A DNA stretch of 64,000 bases from Sambucus nigra (Eukaryota > Streptophyta > Magnoliopsida > Dipsacales > Adoxaceae): NCBI GenBank assembly GCA_949130495.1, contig OX422221.1:143191405-143255404 (forward strand), read 5' to 3'. Shown here in pieces: positions 21,463 through 34,180 of this stretch. Made by a program: the position numbers and the translations under genes. Below the pieces are notes generated by a model, which was given only the letters and a program-made list of their open reading frames with translations, did not search any database and was not told where the DNA came from. Position 1 is the stretch's first letter; each line of letters begins with the position of its first letter.

Positions 21463-21861
21463 GTTGCCTTGAGTTTCACTCAATTTGGAGAATTTAGCAC
21501 AGTCAAACGGGGCCTGCAACGGTGGCCTCTATATTGGTATTCAAAATTAAATATATCGTTTATGCGGATCCCTTCAAGGTTTCATTGATCTTAGATTAGG
21601 TTGGAGAGTTGATTATAGTCAAACAGGGCCTTAGAGTACTCGGTGGCATCCAGATCAGTACTTAGAGTGTGACCTAAGGTTTATTATGAGTGGATGATTG
21701 TTAGGGACCTGATAAGTTACTTGGGGGGGGGGGGTCGAGGATGGGGTGTCTACACACGCCTAGAAAAGATCCCACATTTTATGAGAAAGAGTTTAAAAAA
21801 TTACAGACAACCATATTTTATTTCATATTATACCCATGTGAGGAAGCACTTTTGATGAAAA
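21463..21861. other. Flank with repeated GTCAAAC-GGGCCT
   Basis: No coding motif. AGTCAAACGGGGCCT near 21500 and AGTCAAACAGGGCCT near 21620 repeat about 120 bp apart. A run of eleven G sits at 21723-21733, a likely assembly weak point. Confidence 0.4.
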
Positions 21862-22322
21862 ATAATGGGATTTTAATTTTCTTCCTAACTACCCGTGTTG
21901 CTAGTGAAAGTGCTAAAATTAAAAACAATACGGTGCTAACCTATTATGGGATTGTCCAATAAATCTTGGAACTCGATTATTTAGAATTCATAGGAGTAGT
22001 ATTCTATTGTGACTGGTTGATGGTGGATGACACTACGAATGGTTGTAAAGTTGATCATAACTTAAAACCTATTATGGCATATTTATCTAAGATTAAGAGT
22101 ATATATCACTTGGTCGATAAGATTTTTATTTATGCCTTTCACAACGTAAAGAAAGTATTCAACTGAAAGTGCATAAACGATGGCAACTGGTCTATTGCTA
22201 TGAATTCACCAAAGGATATGACTACTCAAGAAGACACATTAAAGGATCCTAAAGAGTTCGAGTCTTCTCTTGATGAGAACCCTAATTTGAGGGATATTTT
22301 GATTTATTTAGGGGAAGATTGA
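21862..22322 (+). pseudogene. Second CACTA transposase C-terminus (DUF4216-like)
   Basis: The plus-strand translation reads NNGILIFFLTTRVASESAKI, KNNTVLTYYGIVQ, a stop, then ILELDYLEFIGVVFYCDWLM and VDDTTNGCKVDHNLKPIMAY. It continues LSKIKSIYHLVDKIFIYAFH and NVKKVFN, and after one more stop ends DGNWSIAMNSPKDMTTQEDT and NPNLRDILIYLGED with a natural stop at 22320. This is the DUF4216 domain and C-terminal tail of a TNP2-type transposase, from a family different from the complete element at 5517. Upstream domains are absent. Two stops make it a pseudogene. Confidence 0.8.
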
Positions 22323-22479
22323 GTATCAAAACATTACTTTACCCTTGACAATCCTATTAATATCCAAATTTTATCCTATTATGATATTGGCGCTATATTG
22401 AAACTTTAGTTTGATTTATGAATGTTTATTTTTATTTATGAATGTGTAGTTCAAATTGTGAATTAACAAAAAAATTGAA

Positions 22480-22885
22480 CTATGTCCCATTCTAGTCATG
22501 GATCCTGGTCGTGACGAGTTATTTATTTATTTTTAAACAAATTTGGAGTCATAAATTAGGGCCGAGACTAAATTTGAACAGTGTCACATATTGGTCATGG
22601 ATCTGGTTCATGACCATGGGTTCCGAAATTATGTCTATAACAATAGAGCCAATATTTTCCCACACTTGTCACGGATTTAGGTCATGATCCAGTGGTCATA
22701 GCCCAAATCCATGACAGTGGAGCCAATATTATGTCAGGGGAGAGACCGTGACTCCTATTTAGGGTCACGGATGAGGTTTGTGACCACTTTTTTTTGTCAC
22801 GATGAAAATGGTTAGGGTCGAGTTCTGTGATCCATGGCCCTAGTCATGGCCAAGGTCCGTGACCATCTTTGGTATATAATTTAGT
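22480..22885 (+). repeat. Subterminal repeats of second CACTA remnant
   Basis: Directly after the transposase stop, repeated and inverted motifs such as TCATGGATC, GTCACGGATTTAGGTCATGA and GTCACGGATGAGGTTTGTGAC recur about every 50-70 bp. They have the same GTCACGG theme as the complete CACTA element. A decayed right terminus may lie at TTTGGTATATAATTTAGT (22868-22885), but I cannot confirm it. Confidence 0.55.
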
Positions 22886-23531
22886 ATTATATCACACTTT
22901 ATTTTAAAAGGAATTGTGTGATTGGATATTCCCTTCTTAGCTCAAAGGTAGCTCTATTTATACTTGCACCGGCCACGTTGTGCAGACCGAATCAGATATG
23001 AGGGGGCGATAGTTAACTCAGTGATTAGCCGAGTTATTCTTTCGAGACTTATGAGTCAAAAAAATGCGTACCAGGATAAAACGTAGTGAGTCTTCATCAG
23101 ACCTAGTAGTTGCTACAAAATTTGGTATGTTCTGAATGATTTAAATTGGCATCTGATCACTTCACTAGGGCATAAGTTGGTATGCTCTGAGTGGGTGTGT
23201 GTGATAGACGTAACTAGTCAAAATCGAATGTATCCATCGAAGTCGGTGTCACCATCTGATGCCGGATATACTCAGTGGAGTAAGAATTTATAATCAATGT
23301 TGTATTTGTTAAACATGTTGTTGGCACTTATTGTTAACCGGTGTATCTTCGGCGAGTGGATACTAATCGCTCGACCTTCTACGGGTCTTTCCAGGCAAAA
23401 CATATGGTCCTAAAATTAGTCACAAAGTGTCCCGATATTGTTTAGGTGTTTACACATGAGAAATACACATAACATGATTATGATAAGGCGATATATATAA
23501 CTCCTTAAAATTTAAGGTCATTTAAGGTTTG
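22886..23531. other. Unassigned sequence left of LTR element A
   Basis: No open frame or family motif recognised. Contains GGTATGCTCTGA and TTGGTATGTTCTGA, repeated about 60 bp apart near 23120-23190. Confidence 0.35.
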
Positions 23532-23536
23532 ACCCA

Positions 23537-26519
23537 TGTGACAACCCGACATCCGAAATGGGGGTGGCAAGCCCGATACTCCTAAATAACGAAATCATGG
23601 ATGGAATCATTCTCAGCATCACAACAAAATAAGAAGTATACAGGATAACCACTTCTTATTTCAGAAAAACGGGTTGCCAAAAATTTTGTTTTAAAGTTAA
23701 AGAAAAGAATTTAAACAACCCCACAAAAAAGAAAGAAAGCGGAAATCCATATTTAATTATATTACATACCCACAAATATACAATAAAGGACTGAATATGC
23801 TGTCGGCCACAGACTCATACAACAATATTAAACAAGTTCAATTATTTACATATTACATTACATTAATCAATTAAAAAAGCTTCGGCCTCTTGCCCGAGTA
23901 AAAAGACCCGATCTTAACTAGAGTGCAAAGATGATGGCGTCTATTTCAAAATGTCCCGTAATACCCGCAAAGCATCACGGCTCGTAGAAAATACCGGGAT
24001 AGGAAGTCAGATCAGGCATCCTTGCGGTGGAGTACCTGAGCGGATATAAGATGCAAGCACAACGAGAAATATGAACGGGTCAGGGCCCGGTTCTATATGA
24101 TTACCAGATGAATAAAGAGTATGATAGTTATGAATGATAAATCATGCCGAAAGAGAAATAAGAATCTACCTACACAATTTAAAAATCTAAGCTAAGCAGA
24201 AAAATAAAATGAGTAACATTAATCTAAAACTTCATCATGTGCACTAACTATCTCATATATCTTTTCCTTAACAGGAAGTATATATATAATCATAATCTTA
24301 TGCTCTTTATGGCATTTTTATCTCAATTTTACTTTTTGTAAAAATCCTTTCCTTATCAGCAAAATAATCATTTTCAAATGCTCTTTGTGGCATTTATATG
24401 TGCTCTTTGTGGCACTTCTTTATGCTCTTTATGGCATATAATCCATCAAGTCCCACTTGATTATGAATAGTTATATTTATATACATATAACGATTCTAAG
24501 ACCGCCCGTCCGGGTTTCCCCACTGTGCGTGCCTCTAAATAACCATCATCTTCCAGGGCCTATCATAAGACAACCTGGGCACCTATAACGCAAAACGTCA
24601 GGAAGCGGCCATGTGCCTACGGGGTAGTCATAAGCACACCCGGAATTACCTACCCATCGCAGAAAATATACAACACAAACGCTGACATGGCCTAGGACTA
24701 TATCCACCCTGCATTCATTAGCCAGGGGGCTTCACCTCACGCGCGAACTTCCCTTATGATGTCATTTAGAGAGGGTGTGTTCCAACCATTTTATTTATCG
24801 TTTTTAAAAATCAAGTAAATTATCATTTACCATCATCATACCATATCCATTTAACTTCCATTTATGTGTATGTTTCGTTTTATTTGAAACCATACTTATT
24901 TACATTTTTGTAAATAATTCACCTTATTATCCGGAGCCATATGATAAATTATATCGTTACTACAACCTCAAAGGAGTAAATAAACTCTTAATTATATCCA
25001 AACATTTTGGGATATTACTTTAAAACCCCAATACTCTCATACCTCAAAGGAATGAAGAAACTTTCAATTCATTCTCCCAATACACTTTTATGGTGTTATT
25101 ATGAACCATCAAGGTTAACATAGCTCAATTGAGCTTCTGAAATATCCCAACATTCTTTTGGGGTGATAATCTAAACCATCAGAACAAATATAGCTCAATT
25201 GAGCTTCTAAAGTCTCCCAAACATAACACTACATCTCCTAGTTTCATAATAATCAACTAGAAGAAAAAATTGCCCTAGCATCAATAGGCATAACCCCGGA
25301 AAAGTCCCCACTGAACCAATTCCTAATGTAGGGAAATCAAATAACTCATCTCACAATCTAGGACTATAAGTTTACTTCATTCAAGAAGGTTCCTAAGTCC
25401 TAAGCTTAAAGAAAAAGGAGAAAAATTGAGTTAAATAAAATAACTCAAAAACAGCATGAATCCGAATCGATTCGCCCTAGGGCCGAATCGATTCGCGCTA
25501 GCGAATCGATTAGCCCAAACAGCGAATCGGTTCAGACTTAAGACCTGGGATTCTACAACTGTCGAATTGATTCCCCTTGGACCCGAATCGATTTGGTCCA
25601 AGCAGACCTAGGAACTGTCCCTTAGCGATTCGATTCGCCCAGAGGGCCAAATCGATTCGGCCTAGAGAATTTGCCAAGAATGGCTTCGAGTGTTATAAAC
25701 CCTAGTTTTCTCCAAACTCCCATCTCTTCCATATTTACCCACAACCAACAACATAAATCTACCCCACATCAACCTACATGGTTATTAACTACTATTATCC
25801 ACAATTTCATCATCAAAACCCAAGATTAGGGTTAAATCACCACAATTTCTATTTTTGATCCATAAATGCAAATACACAACTATCACACAATTTAATCATC
25901 TGAAATTATATATTAGAAAGTAGAAAACTTGCCTTAGGGTTGAAATCTCAGATTTCTTTGTGGTAGATGCAATCCAAGCTTCAATCTCTCTCTTTTCTTC
26001 TTTTTCTCCACTTTTCTCTTCCTCTCTATTTCTCTCCTTTTCTCCATATGCTTAAGACATAAAATGAGGAAATGAAATAAGGGGCAAGACTTAAAATCGT
26101 GGCCTAAGTCTAAAGTCTCCAACTTAAGTGGTTAATACCACATTAAAATGACTCCCAATACGCGTTTAAGTTAAAACCAGGTAAAAGTGCCCAAAACCCA
26201 AAAATACAATATGGCACTTATTTTGACTGTCTCGGACATTCCAAGACTAATTACACCCTCTAAACTGGCGTCCGAAAATTTTATAAATCATTTTCAGTTC
26301 CAATTTCATTTAAACCATAATGTCATTTAAAATACATGACACTATAAAACATGCAACCTGATGATATTTACTTTCGCATATAGTAAATATGCATCAGTTT
26401 AGTAAATATTAACTTCTAACTCATTAAATTAATATTTACTCCAGTTCCAACATTTTATATAATTACCTTATGTGGTAAATTAATATAAAATTAGCGTCCT
26501 AAAAGCGAGGGTTGTTACA
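23537..26519 (-). repeat. Element A left LTR (3' LTR in element sense)
   Basis: The ends are TGTGACAACCC on the left and GGGTTGTTACA on the right, so the termini are themselves inverted repeats. It includes the palindrome array at 25462-25663, a repeated CTCTTTATGGCATTT block near 24300-24440, and repeats of AGCTCAATTGAGCTTCT (25114 and 25193), themselves palindromic. Confidence 0.95.
25462..25663. repeat. Palindrome array, element A left LTR
   Basis: About eight copies of CGAATCGATTCG or one- to two-base variants in 200 bp. Spacers are 9-45 bp, with GC-rich joints such as CCCTAGGGC. The spacer ACCTGGGATTCT sits in the middle. Confidence 0.9.
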
Positions 26520-27751
26520 TACTCCCCCCTTATGAGAGAATTTTGTCCCCAAAATTCGGGCATACCCTATACGCATAAAGTGTATACTATCTCAAACTAT
26601 CATTCTATCATCCTTAACAAACCCTTGTTAATACGACGTCCCACGATGGACTTGGACTAAGGTCGTCACTATCGATTTCAGTCTACAATCTTTTTGCCTT
26701 AGCATAGCACAAAGCGTCCCTCACTATTATCAATTCTAACTTCCTACGGTGGAAGATAATAACCACGCGACTCGGCGTAAATACCTCTACATCATGGATC
26801 ACGTTACATCACATCACATCACGGGGGTACTCACACCAGCGCTAAATGGCTTAAACCTCGACACTTCTCAACTTCTGCTCGCATAGGCGTAGCCCTTCTA
26901 GCACAAGGCTTAAAAGCCTAATTACTAAAGAAATGTTCCAGGACCGCTCCAAGTCCAAGGAACCAAGTGATCGCTGGCCTCATCCAACGAGTATGAAAAT
27001 TTCTCAACCGGCTATCCAAGGCCACTCACGTCACCATCCTTAGGAAATGATCCATAAGGCCATCAAAAAGCCCAATTATTGTACGGAAATTTCCATCCAT
27101 ACTACTACTGCACCGTTCGTTATGTATCCTAAGGTTCACATTCAAGATATGCCCTTCGGCATTAGGTCAACTTCTTCCATTCACAACGTTTAGTGATGAC
27201 CACTTTAGGGTGGAGAGATATACGTCCTTTCCATACGCTTCCCATTCCTTCATGGAACTTTACCGAGCCTTGATATGAATAACTAGTCTCGGTCCACCAC
27301 TATTGTTAGGCAATTCACCCCTTCACAAAAAGCGGGGCGTACTCCTCTACACATCGTCCGCCCGCAATGTTTAGAAAAGCAACGGCTTGGTCGAACGATC
27401 AGCAATTTCCTCAAATAGAATCATGATCAGTCTGATGCCAGCAATTCAATGCCAACGTCTATGAATATACCCTTTTTCGTTCCACCGCTACTCTCTTCAC
27501 ACGAGTAGGTGAAATGGTCAATCATAGACCGAAATGTTCTAGCTACAAGTCGTCCTAGTCATGCTCGTTTCATTTGGCTCTCCATGCCATCACCCATATC
27601 TCTGATAGTTCTCGAGATTCCACACTTCTCGTTCCTAGGGATCTACTCCCCCTAAGGGTCAACCCACAACATATTTGTGGTCAACTCCCTATAGCCTTCC
27701 TAAATCAACATCACCTTCCCTAATGGCCTTACGTCCTAATAAACCTAAGGT

Positions 27752-27752
<1 letters not shown>

Positions 27753-27799
<47 letters not shown>
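27753..27799. repeat. TA microsatellite
   Basis: About 23 TA units inside the internal region of element A. Confidence 0.95.
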
Positions 27800-27801
<2 letters not shown>

Positions 27802-30000
27802 TATCTAAGTCGTATACATATAATACTAAGTATATCCCTAGTGTCCAACATCAATCTCAACTTCCGACATTCGCTCGGTTTCATGCGTGGGATGTCTCGC
27901 CGAAGCAAAATCCAAACAAGGAACCCTCCCGTTACACTACTACCTCGCATCATCGGTCATTAAGACATGACGGTCTAAAACACATGATCAAGATCGGTAA
28001 ATTTTAACTTGCAATTATTTTAACAAAATTCTACTTCTACGTCTTACCATAGCATGATTAAAGATTTTAACTGATAAGACATTCACTTTCTGTGGAGTCT
28101 TACAAATTTTATCCCATAACATAAATACATATTTTCAAATAGCCTTTTTATCAAGGCATTACCCGAAGTCTCAATTCGACTTCGTATCTCAGTCTCCCTC
28201 ACATCGTTCAGAGGAGAGAACTACATACAGTGCTTCTATCTCGCACTTTAATAGCCCTTAATCACTCCTCTACGTGATTCTCGGCTAAACCTTTCAACCC
28301 ATATCTTAACCAACCCAAATAAAATAAAATAAAATGGAATGAACTAAAAGAAGAAAGAACAACATCTCCCCACTTCCAACGTCGTTGAGGTTCACGCGTG
28401 GAGCATCCCGCAAAAGCAGAATCCAAACAAGGAACCCCTCCTATGTATTACTACTCAACTATGTCGGTCATGGAGATAAGGCATACCAATCACATACAAT
28501 GCAAACAATCAACTAAACACACACGCAAGATAACACAACAAGAAATAAAAAAACCTCTTACTTACCAAAACGACCCCTATAAAGTCTCAACCTGTATCCA
28601 GGAGAGATATTATAGGACAACTAGTTCCATCCTGAAACTAGCAGTAGGATAACCTCGCAATCCAATTGCTTGCTATCACCCCAACTAAACCAAAATATCT
28701 TTACTTGTATAGTATATATCATACAAGTAACATATAACATACATAATATTTAAAAGAAAATACATCGTCACTCGCTTTATGACGAGTGAAGAAAAATATA
28801 AAACTTCCCTACCAGGGAAGTCATATATTTACTCTATTTTGTAGCGTCAATACTACCACAACCTCAATATGCACACCCGATTCTAGAGTAAACATAATAC
28901 TACTCTATTCTAACATGAATAATGCACCACCCACTACAAAGGTGGAATTCCCGCCAACCATTTATGCCGATCACTCCGGGTCAATACTAATGGTTCTCAG
29001 ACACGGCATTCAGGTCTTGTACGAACCAACATTACTTCCATCAACTCCCCAACTAGGAACTTTATCTTTGCCCTTGTTCTCCAATCAACATAATGAAAAT
29101 GTGTGGTTCTTCCATGTCATAACCATTGTTCCACCCCTAGCTGCCAAACAATTGCCCACGCAGTCCCTCTTACTTTCTCAGTAAAAGAGAACACGCTATC
29201 GGCCTCCTCTTCCTCAGTTCAATGAAACCTCCCCGGGCTGATGTCCACCAATGGGTTTTCATGATCACTGCTCCATCAAAAGTGTTGACGACACTTATTC
29301 TGGATCCTATTATTCCATCAAAAGGATCTTTCTTCCTTATTCTGGTATACGGCTTTCCTAACCGTACTACTCCTTATTCACATGTCGGCCTCTGACCAAG
29401 CCTCGCGTGAACATTTGAGATTTCATCTTCTTCGCATCCCTGTTATCCCAGAGAAACTTACTATAGAAAGTATCTACCGGGTTTCTTCATAGACCAAAAC
29501 CTCCAGCACCCACAATTAAGGTGACTACGTTCCCATAATTTCCACACTACTCCAATGGGTGAAGGATTTTCCTCCATCCTTTTTCAATGGGTGGCCCTTA
29601 TCATTGGCTCCTTTCCACTACAGTTTAACGTTGCTTTAAATCTCAAGCTTAGTGACACCCTCTACATCTAGCGGTACTTGGAAAAACTACATCCACTGTA
29701 ATTAGTAGTCGTAGTGGCAAGACAAGAAAGTGCTACAAAAAGGGAACGACCTCGAAATGGGTCCTCATCCCCGACCATAATTTATAGTTCTTAGAAATCC
29801 TCCTCATGACACCCTTCTTCAATCGACCTACTATTATCACACGAATGCGCAAAAGATTCTATAGGTTCTACCTCACGGCAGAAGAACGAGATCTCACAAG
29901 AGAAATCAACGATCTTAATCCTAAGGCTCTATGTCAAATCAAAAGAAAAGCTGAAGACGTAAAGTGCTCACAAAGATTCCTACGGACTCTAGAACCTGAT

Positions 30001-30012
30001 GCTCTGATACCA
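30001..30012 (-). other. Primer binding site of element A
   Basis: GCTCTGATACCA on the plus strand equals TGGTATCAGAGC on the minus strand. This is the classical initiator tRNA-Met primer site, two bases from the LTR end. Confidence 0.93.
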
Positions 30013-30014
30013 TC

Positions 30015-32997
30015 TGTGACAACCCACCATCTGAAATTGGGGGTAGCTAGCCCGATACTCTTAAATAACGAAATCATGGATGGAATCATTCTCAGCATCA
30101 CAACAAAATAAGAAGTATATAGGATAACCACTCCTTATTTCAGAAAAATGGGTTGCTAAAAATTTTGGTTTTAAAGTTAAAGAAAACAATTTAAACAACC
30201 TAACAAAAAAAAGAAAGTGGAAATCCAGATTTAATTACATTACATACCCACAAATATACAATAAAGGACCGAATATGCTGTCGACCACAGACTCATACAA
30301 CAATATTAAACAAGTTCAATTATTTACATATTACATTACATTAATCAATTACAAAAGATTGGGCCTCTCGCTCGAGTAAAAAGACCCGATCTTAACTAGA
30401 GTGCAAAGATGATGGCGTCTATTTCAAAATGTCCCGTAATACCCGCAAAGCATCACGGCTCGTCGAAAACACCGGGATATGAAGTCAGATCAGGCATCCT
30501 TGCGATGGAGTACCTGAGCGGATACAAGATGCAAGCACAACGAGAAATATGAACGGGTCAGGGCCCGGTTCTATATGATTACCAGATGAATAAAGAGTAT
30601 GATAGGTATGAATGATATATCATGCTGAAAGAGAAATAAAAATCTACCTACACAATTTAAAAACATAAGCTATGCAGAAAAATAAAATGAGTAACATTAA
30701 TCTAAAACTTCATCATGTGCACTAATTATCTCATATATCTTTTCCTTAACAGGAAGTATATATATAATCATAATCTTATGCTCTTTATGGCATTTTTATC
30801 TCAATTTTACATTTTGTAAAAATGCTTTCCTTATCAGGAAAATAATCATTTTCAAATTCTCTTTGTGGCATTTATAAGTGCTCTTTGTGGCACTTCTTTA
30901 TGCTCCTTATGGCATATAATCCATCAAGTCCCACTTGATTATGAATAGTTATATTTATATACATATAATGATTCTAAGATCTCCCGTCCGGGTTTCCCCA
31001 CTGTGCGCGCCCCTAAATGACCATCATCTTCCAGGGCCTATCATAAGACAACCTGGGCACCTATAACGCAAAACATCAGGAAGCGGCCATGTGCTTGCGG
31101 GGTAGTCATAACCACACCCGGAATTACCTACCCATCGTAGAAAATATACAACACAAACGCTCACATGGCCTAGGACTATATCCACCCTGCATTTATTAGC
31201 CAGGGGGCTTCACCTCACGCGCGAACTTCCCTTATGATGTCATTTAGAGAGGGTGTGCTTCAACCATTTTATTTACCATTTTTAAAAATCAAGTAAATTA
31301 TCATTTACCATAATCATACCATATCCATTTCGTTTTCATTTATGTTTATGTTTCGTTTTATTTGAAACCATACTTATTTACATTATTGTAAATAATTCAC
31401 CTTATTATCTGGAGCCATACGATAAATTATATCGTTACTATAACCTCAAAGGAGTAAATAAACTCTTAATTATCTCCAAACATTTTGGGATATCACTTTA
31501 AAACCCCAATACTATCATACCTCAAAGGAATGAAGAAACTTTCAATTCGTTCTCCCAATACACTTTTATGGTGTTATTATGAACCATCAAGGTTAACATA
31601 GCTCAATTGAGCTTCTGAAATCTCCCAAGATTCTTTTGGGGTGATAATATAAAACATCAGAACTAATATAGCTCAATTGAGCTTCTAAAGTCTCCCAAAC
31701 ATAACACTACATCTCCTAGTTTCATAACAATCAACTAGAAGAAAAAATTGCCCTAGCATCAATAGGCATAACCCCGGAAAAGTCCCCACTGAACCCATTC
31801 CTAATGTAGGGAAATCAACTAACTCATCTCACACACTAGGACTCTAAGTTTACTTCATTCAAGAAGGTTCCTAAGTCCTAAGCTTAAAGAAAAAGGATTA
31901 AAATTGAGTTAAATAAAATAACTCAAAAACAGCATGAATCCAAATCGATTCGCCCTAGGGCCGAATCGATTCGCCCTAGCGAATCGATTCGTCCAAACAG
32001 TGAATCGGTTCGGACTTAAGACCTGGGATTCTGCAACTGTCGAATCGATTCGTCTTGGACCCAAATCGATTCGGTCCAAGCAAACCTGGTAACTTCCCCT
32101 TAGCGAATCGGTTCGCCCAGAGGGCCAAATCGATTCGGCCTAGAGAATTTTCCAAGAATGGCTTCGAGGGTTATAAACCCTAGTTTTCTCCAAACTCCTA
32201 TCTCTTCCATATTTACCCACAACCAACAACATAAATCTACCCCACATCAACCTACATGGTTATTAACTACTATTATTCGCAATTTCATCATCAAAACCCA
32301 AGATTAGGGTTAAATCACCACAATTTCTATTTTTGATCCATAAATGCAAATACACAACTATCACACAATTTAATCATCTTAAATCATATATTAGCAAGTA
32401 GAAAACTTGCCTTAGGGTTGAAATCTCAGATTTCTTTGTGGTAGATGCAATCCAAGCTTCAATCTCTCTCTTTTCTTCTTTTTCTCCACTTTTCTCTTCC
32501 TCTCTCTTTCTCTCCTTTTCTCTCTATGTTTAAGACATAAAATGAGGAAATGAAATAAGGGGCAAGACTTAAAATCGTGGCCTAAGTCTAAAGTCTCCAA
32601 CTTAAGTGCTTAATACCATATTAAAATGACTCCCAATACGCGTTTAAGTTAAAACCAGGTAAAAGTGCCCAAAACCCAAAAATACAATATGGCACTTATT
32701 TTGACTGTCTCGGACATTCCGGGACTAATTACACCATCTAAACTGGCATCCGACAATTTTATAAATCATTTCCAGTTCCAATTTCATTTAAACCATAATG
32801 TCATTTAAAATACATGACACTATAAAACATGCAACCTGATGATATTTACTTTCACATATAGTAAATATGCATCAGTCCAGTAAATATTAACTTCTAACTC
32901 ATTAAATTAATATTTACTCCAGTTCCAACATTTTATATAATTACCTTATGCGGTAAATTAATATAAAATTAGCCTCCTAAAAGCGAGGGTTGTTACA
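30015..32997 (-). repeat. Element A right LTR (5' LTR in element sense)
   Basis: It is the same length as the left LTR and highly similar to it. Divergence is concentrated in the palindrome array (31940-32140). On the minus strand a pyrimidine/purine-rich leader (GAGAGAAAAGGAGAG) precedes a GCAAG...CTTGC hairpin-like stretch near 32390-32410, an order also seen in LTRs B and C. Confidence 0.95.
31940..32140. repeat. Palindrome array, element A right LTR
   Basis: Eight palindromes matching the left LTR array position by position, with about 18 base differences by eye. Most change a CG to TG or CA. Confidence 0.9.
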
Positions 32998-33159
32998 ACC
33001 CACATTTAATTCTCTATAACGAGTCAAACCCTCGCAAATTGACTTTCTTAAGGTTTGACCCCCACTTTTAACATTCCGTCCATTCTGCCGTTAACCCACA
33101 TATTTAATATCGATTATACCCTCACATTAATTGGGGCCAAACTTTAAATTAAAAAAACT

Positions 33160-33712
33160 CTTAGAAAATTAAAAAAAAGCAGAAAATAAATAAAAATAAA
33201 AAATAAATAACATAATATAAATAAATATTAACCTCATAATTAATTTAAAAAAACACCCAGAAATTTATTAAAAAGTCAAAAATTTATTAATTAAAAAAAG
33301 CCAGAAAATTAAAAAAAAAAAAGAAAATAAATAAAAACCAAAATTATTAGAAAATACAAAAAATGAATAAAAAACAGAAAATAAATATTAACTCGGAATT
33401 AATTTAAAAAAACACCCAAAAAATTTATTAAAATAAAAAATTTATTAATTAAGAAAATAAATAACAGAAAATAAAAAAAACGCTCAGAAAAGTAAAAAAC
33501 GGAAAATAATGAAAAACCAAAAATAATGAAAAAAACAAAAAATAAATATTAACCCCGAAATTAATTTTAAAAAACACTAGAAATTTATTAAAAAGTAAAA
33601 AAATTATTAATTAAGAAAATAAATAAAATAAAAAAAATGCTCAAAAAATAAAAAAATTGAAAATAATGAAAAACCAAAAATAATGAAAAAATAGAAAATA
33701 ATGAAAAATAAT
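33160..33712. repeat. A-rich tandem repeat, unit about 160 bp
   Basis: AAATATTAAC followed by TTAATTT(A)AAAAAACAC and AATTTATTAAAA recurs at about 33223, 33383 and 33543, giving periods of 160 and 160-161 bp. Filler between them is AAAATAAATAAA-like. The plus strand is strongly A over T. The last unit runs directly into the broken integrase of gypsy copy 2. Confidence 0.85.
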
Positions 33713-34180
33713 GAAGTAGTCAGTTGCGACCAACATATATTTGAGATTGTCGGTGGCGGTAGGCAGTGGTACCATGATGTCCATTCCCCATTGGGCGAAT
33801 GGCCATGGGCTGGACAGTGATTTTAGGTCGCTAGCAGGTTGGTGGACCATAGGAGCGTGAAGTTGGCATTTAAGGCACTTGCGGACATACATCGCAGAGT
33901 TCCTTTGCATGTATGGCCACCAATAGCCCTCCTTCGTTGCTCGAAAAGCTAGAGACCTTCCTCCGATATGGCTTCCATAGATTCCTTCATGAAGCTCATG
34001 TAGCACTTGCTCGACATTCTCTGGGTGAACGCATTGGAGGTAGGGACCGGAGAAGGATCTCTTATATAGATTGCCCTCTGGGGATAAGTGAAAGCGAGCA
34101 GCTTTGACTCTTATATGGTGGGCAGTCTTCTTGTCATTCAGGAGCGGGCCATCCTTCAAATAGTCCCTTAAGGGGTCCAT
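33713..34180 (-). pseudogene. Gypsy copy 2 integrase, truncated
   Basis: Reads MDPLRDYLKDGPLLNDKK, then LHELHEGIYGSHIGGRSLAF and RKCLKCQLHAPMVHQPASDL: the zinc-binding histidines and CxxC. The core opens PWPFAQWGMDIMVPLP, with the first catalytic aspartate. The frame runs on past 33713 only as a phenylalanine/isoleucine-rich translation of the A-rich repeats, so the real protein sequence ends at DYF. Two of the three catalytic acidic residues are absent. Confidence 0.85.

Larger units (their letters stand above)
26520..30014 (-). other. Element A internal region
   Basis: From the primer site (30001-30012) leftwards to the polypurine tract (26520-26532, TAAGGGGGGAGTA on the minus strand). I find no open gag or pol block. 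Two copies of the GGTTCCTTGTTTGGATT unit shared with elements B and C lie here in reverse (27875-27930 and 28385-28440). A TA microsatellite runs 27753-27799. Open frames such as 28786-29184 have no recognisable motif and are probably chance. Confidence 0.75.
23537..32997 (-). mobile_element. LTR element A, large non-autonomous derivative
   Basis: Two direct LTRs of 2983 bp each (23537-26519 and 30015-32997) enclose 3495 bp. The 5-bp target duplication is ACCCA (23532-23536 and 32998-33002). The primer site GCTCTGATACCA, the complement of TGGTATCAGAGC, lies next to the right LTR. The polypurine tract lies next to the left LTR. Hence the element runs right to left. The internal region has no intact gag or pol. 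Just before the polypurine tract, GAATTTTGGGGACAAAATTC survives; it resembles the end of gypsy pol in long-LTR plant elements. Long LTRs with a non-coding interior fit the LARD concept. Confidence 0.92.

Noticed and set aside
25462..25663. Regularly repeated palindromes resembling a CRISPR array
   Set aside because: Spacer lengths are irregular (9 to 45 bp) and spacers are conserved between copies of the same LTR. The host DNA is plant-like and there are no cas genes. It is an LTR-internal array.
28786..29184. 132-codon frame in the element A interior
   Set aside because: Lies opposite to the element's sense strand, has no motif, and sits in a decayed non-coding interior.
23537..32997. Segmental duplication of a 3-kb host region
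   Set aside because: The repeats have TG...CA ends, a 5-bp target duplication, and an adjacent tRNA-Met primer site and polypurine tract, so they are LTRs.
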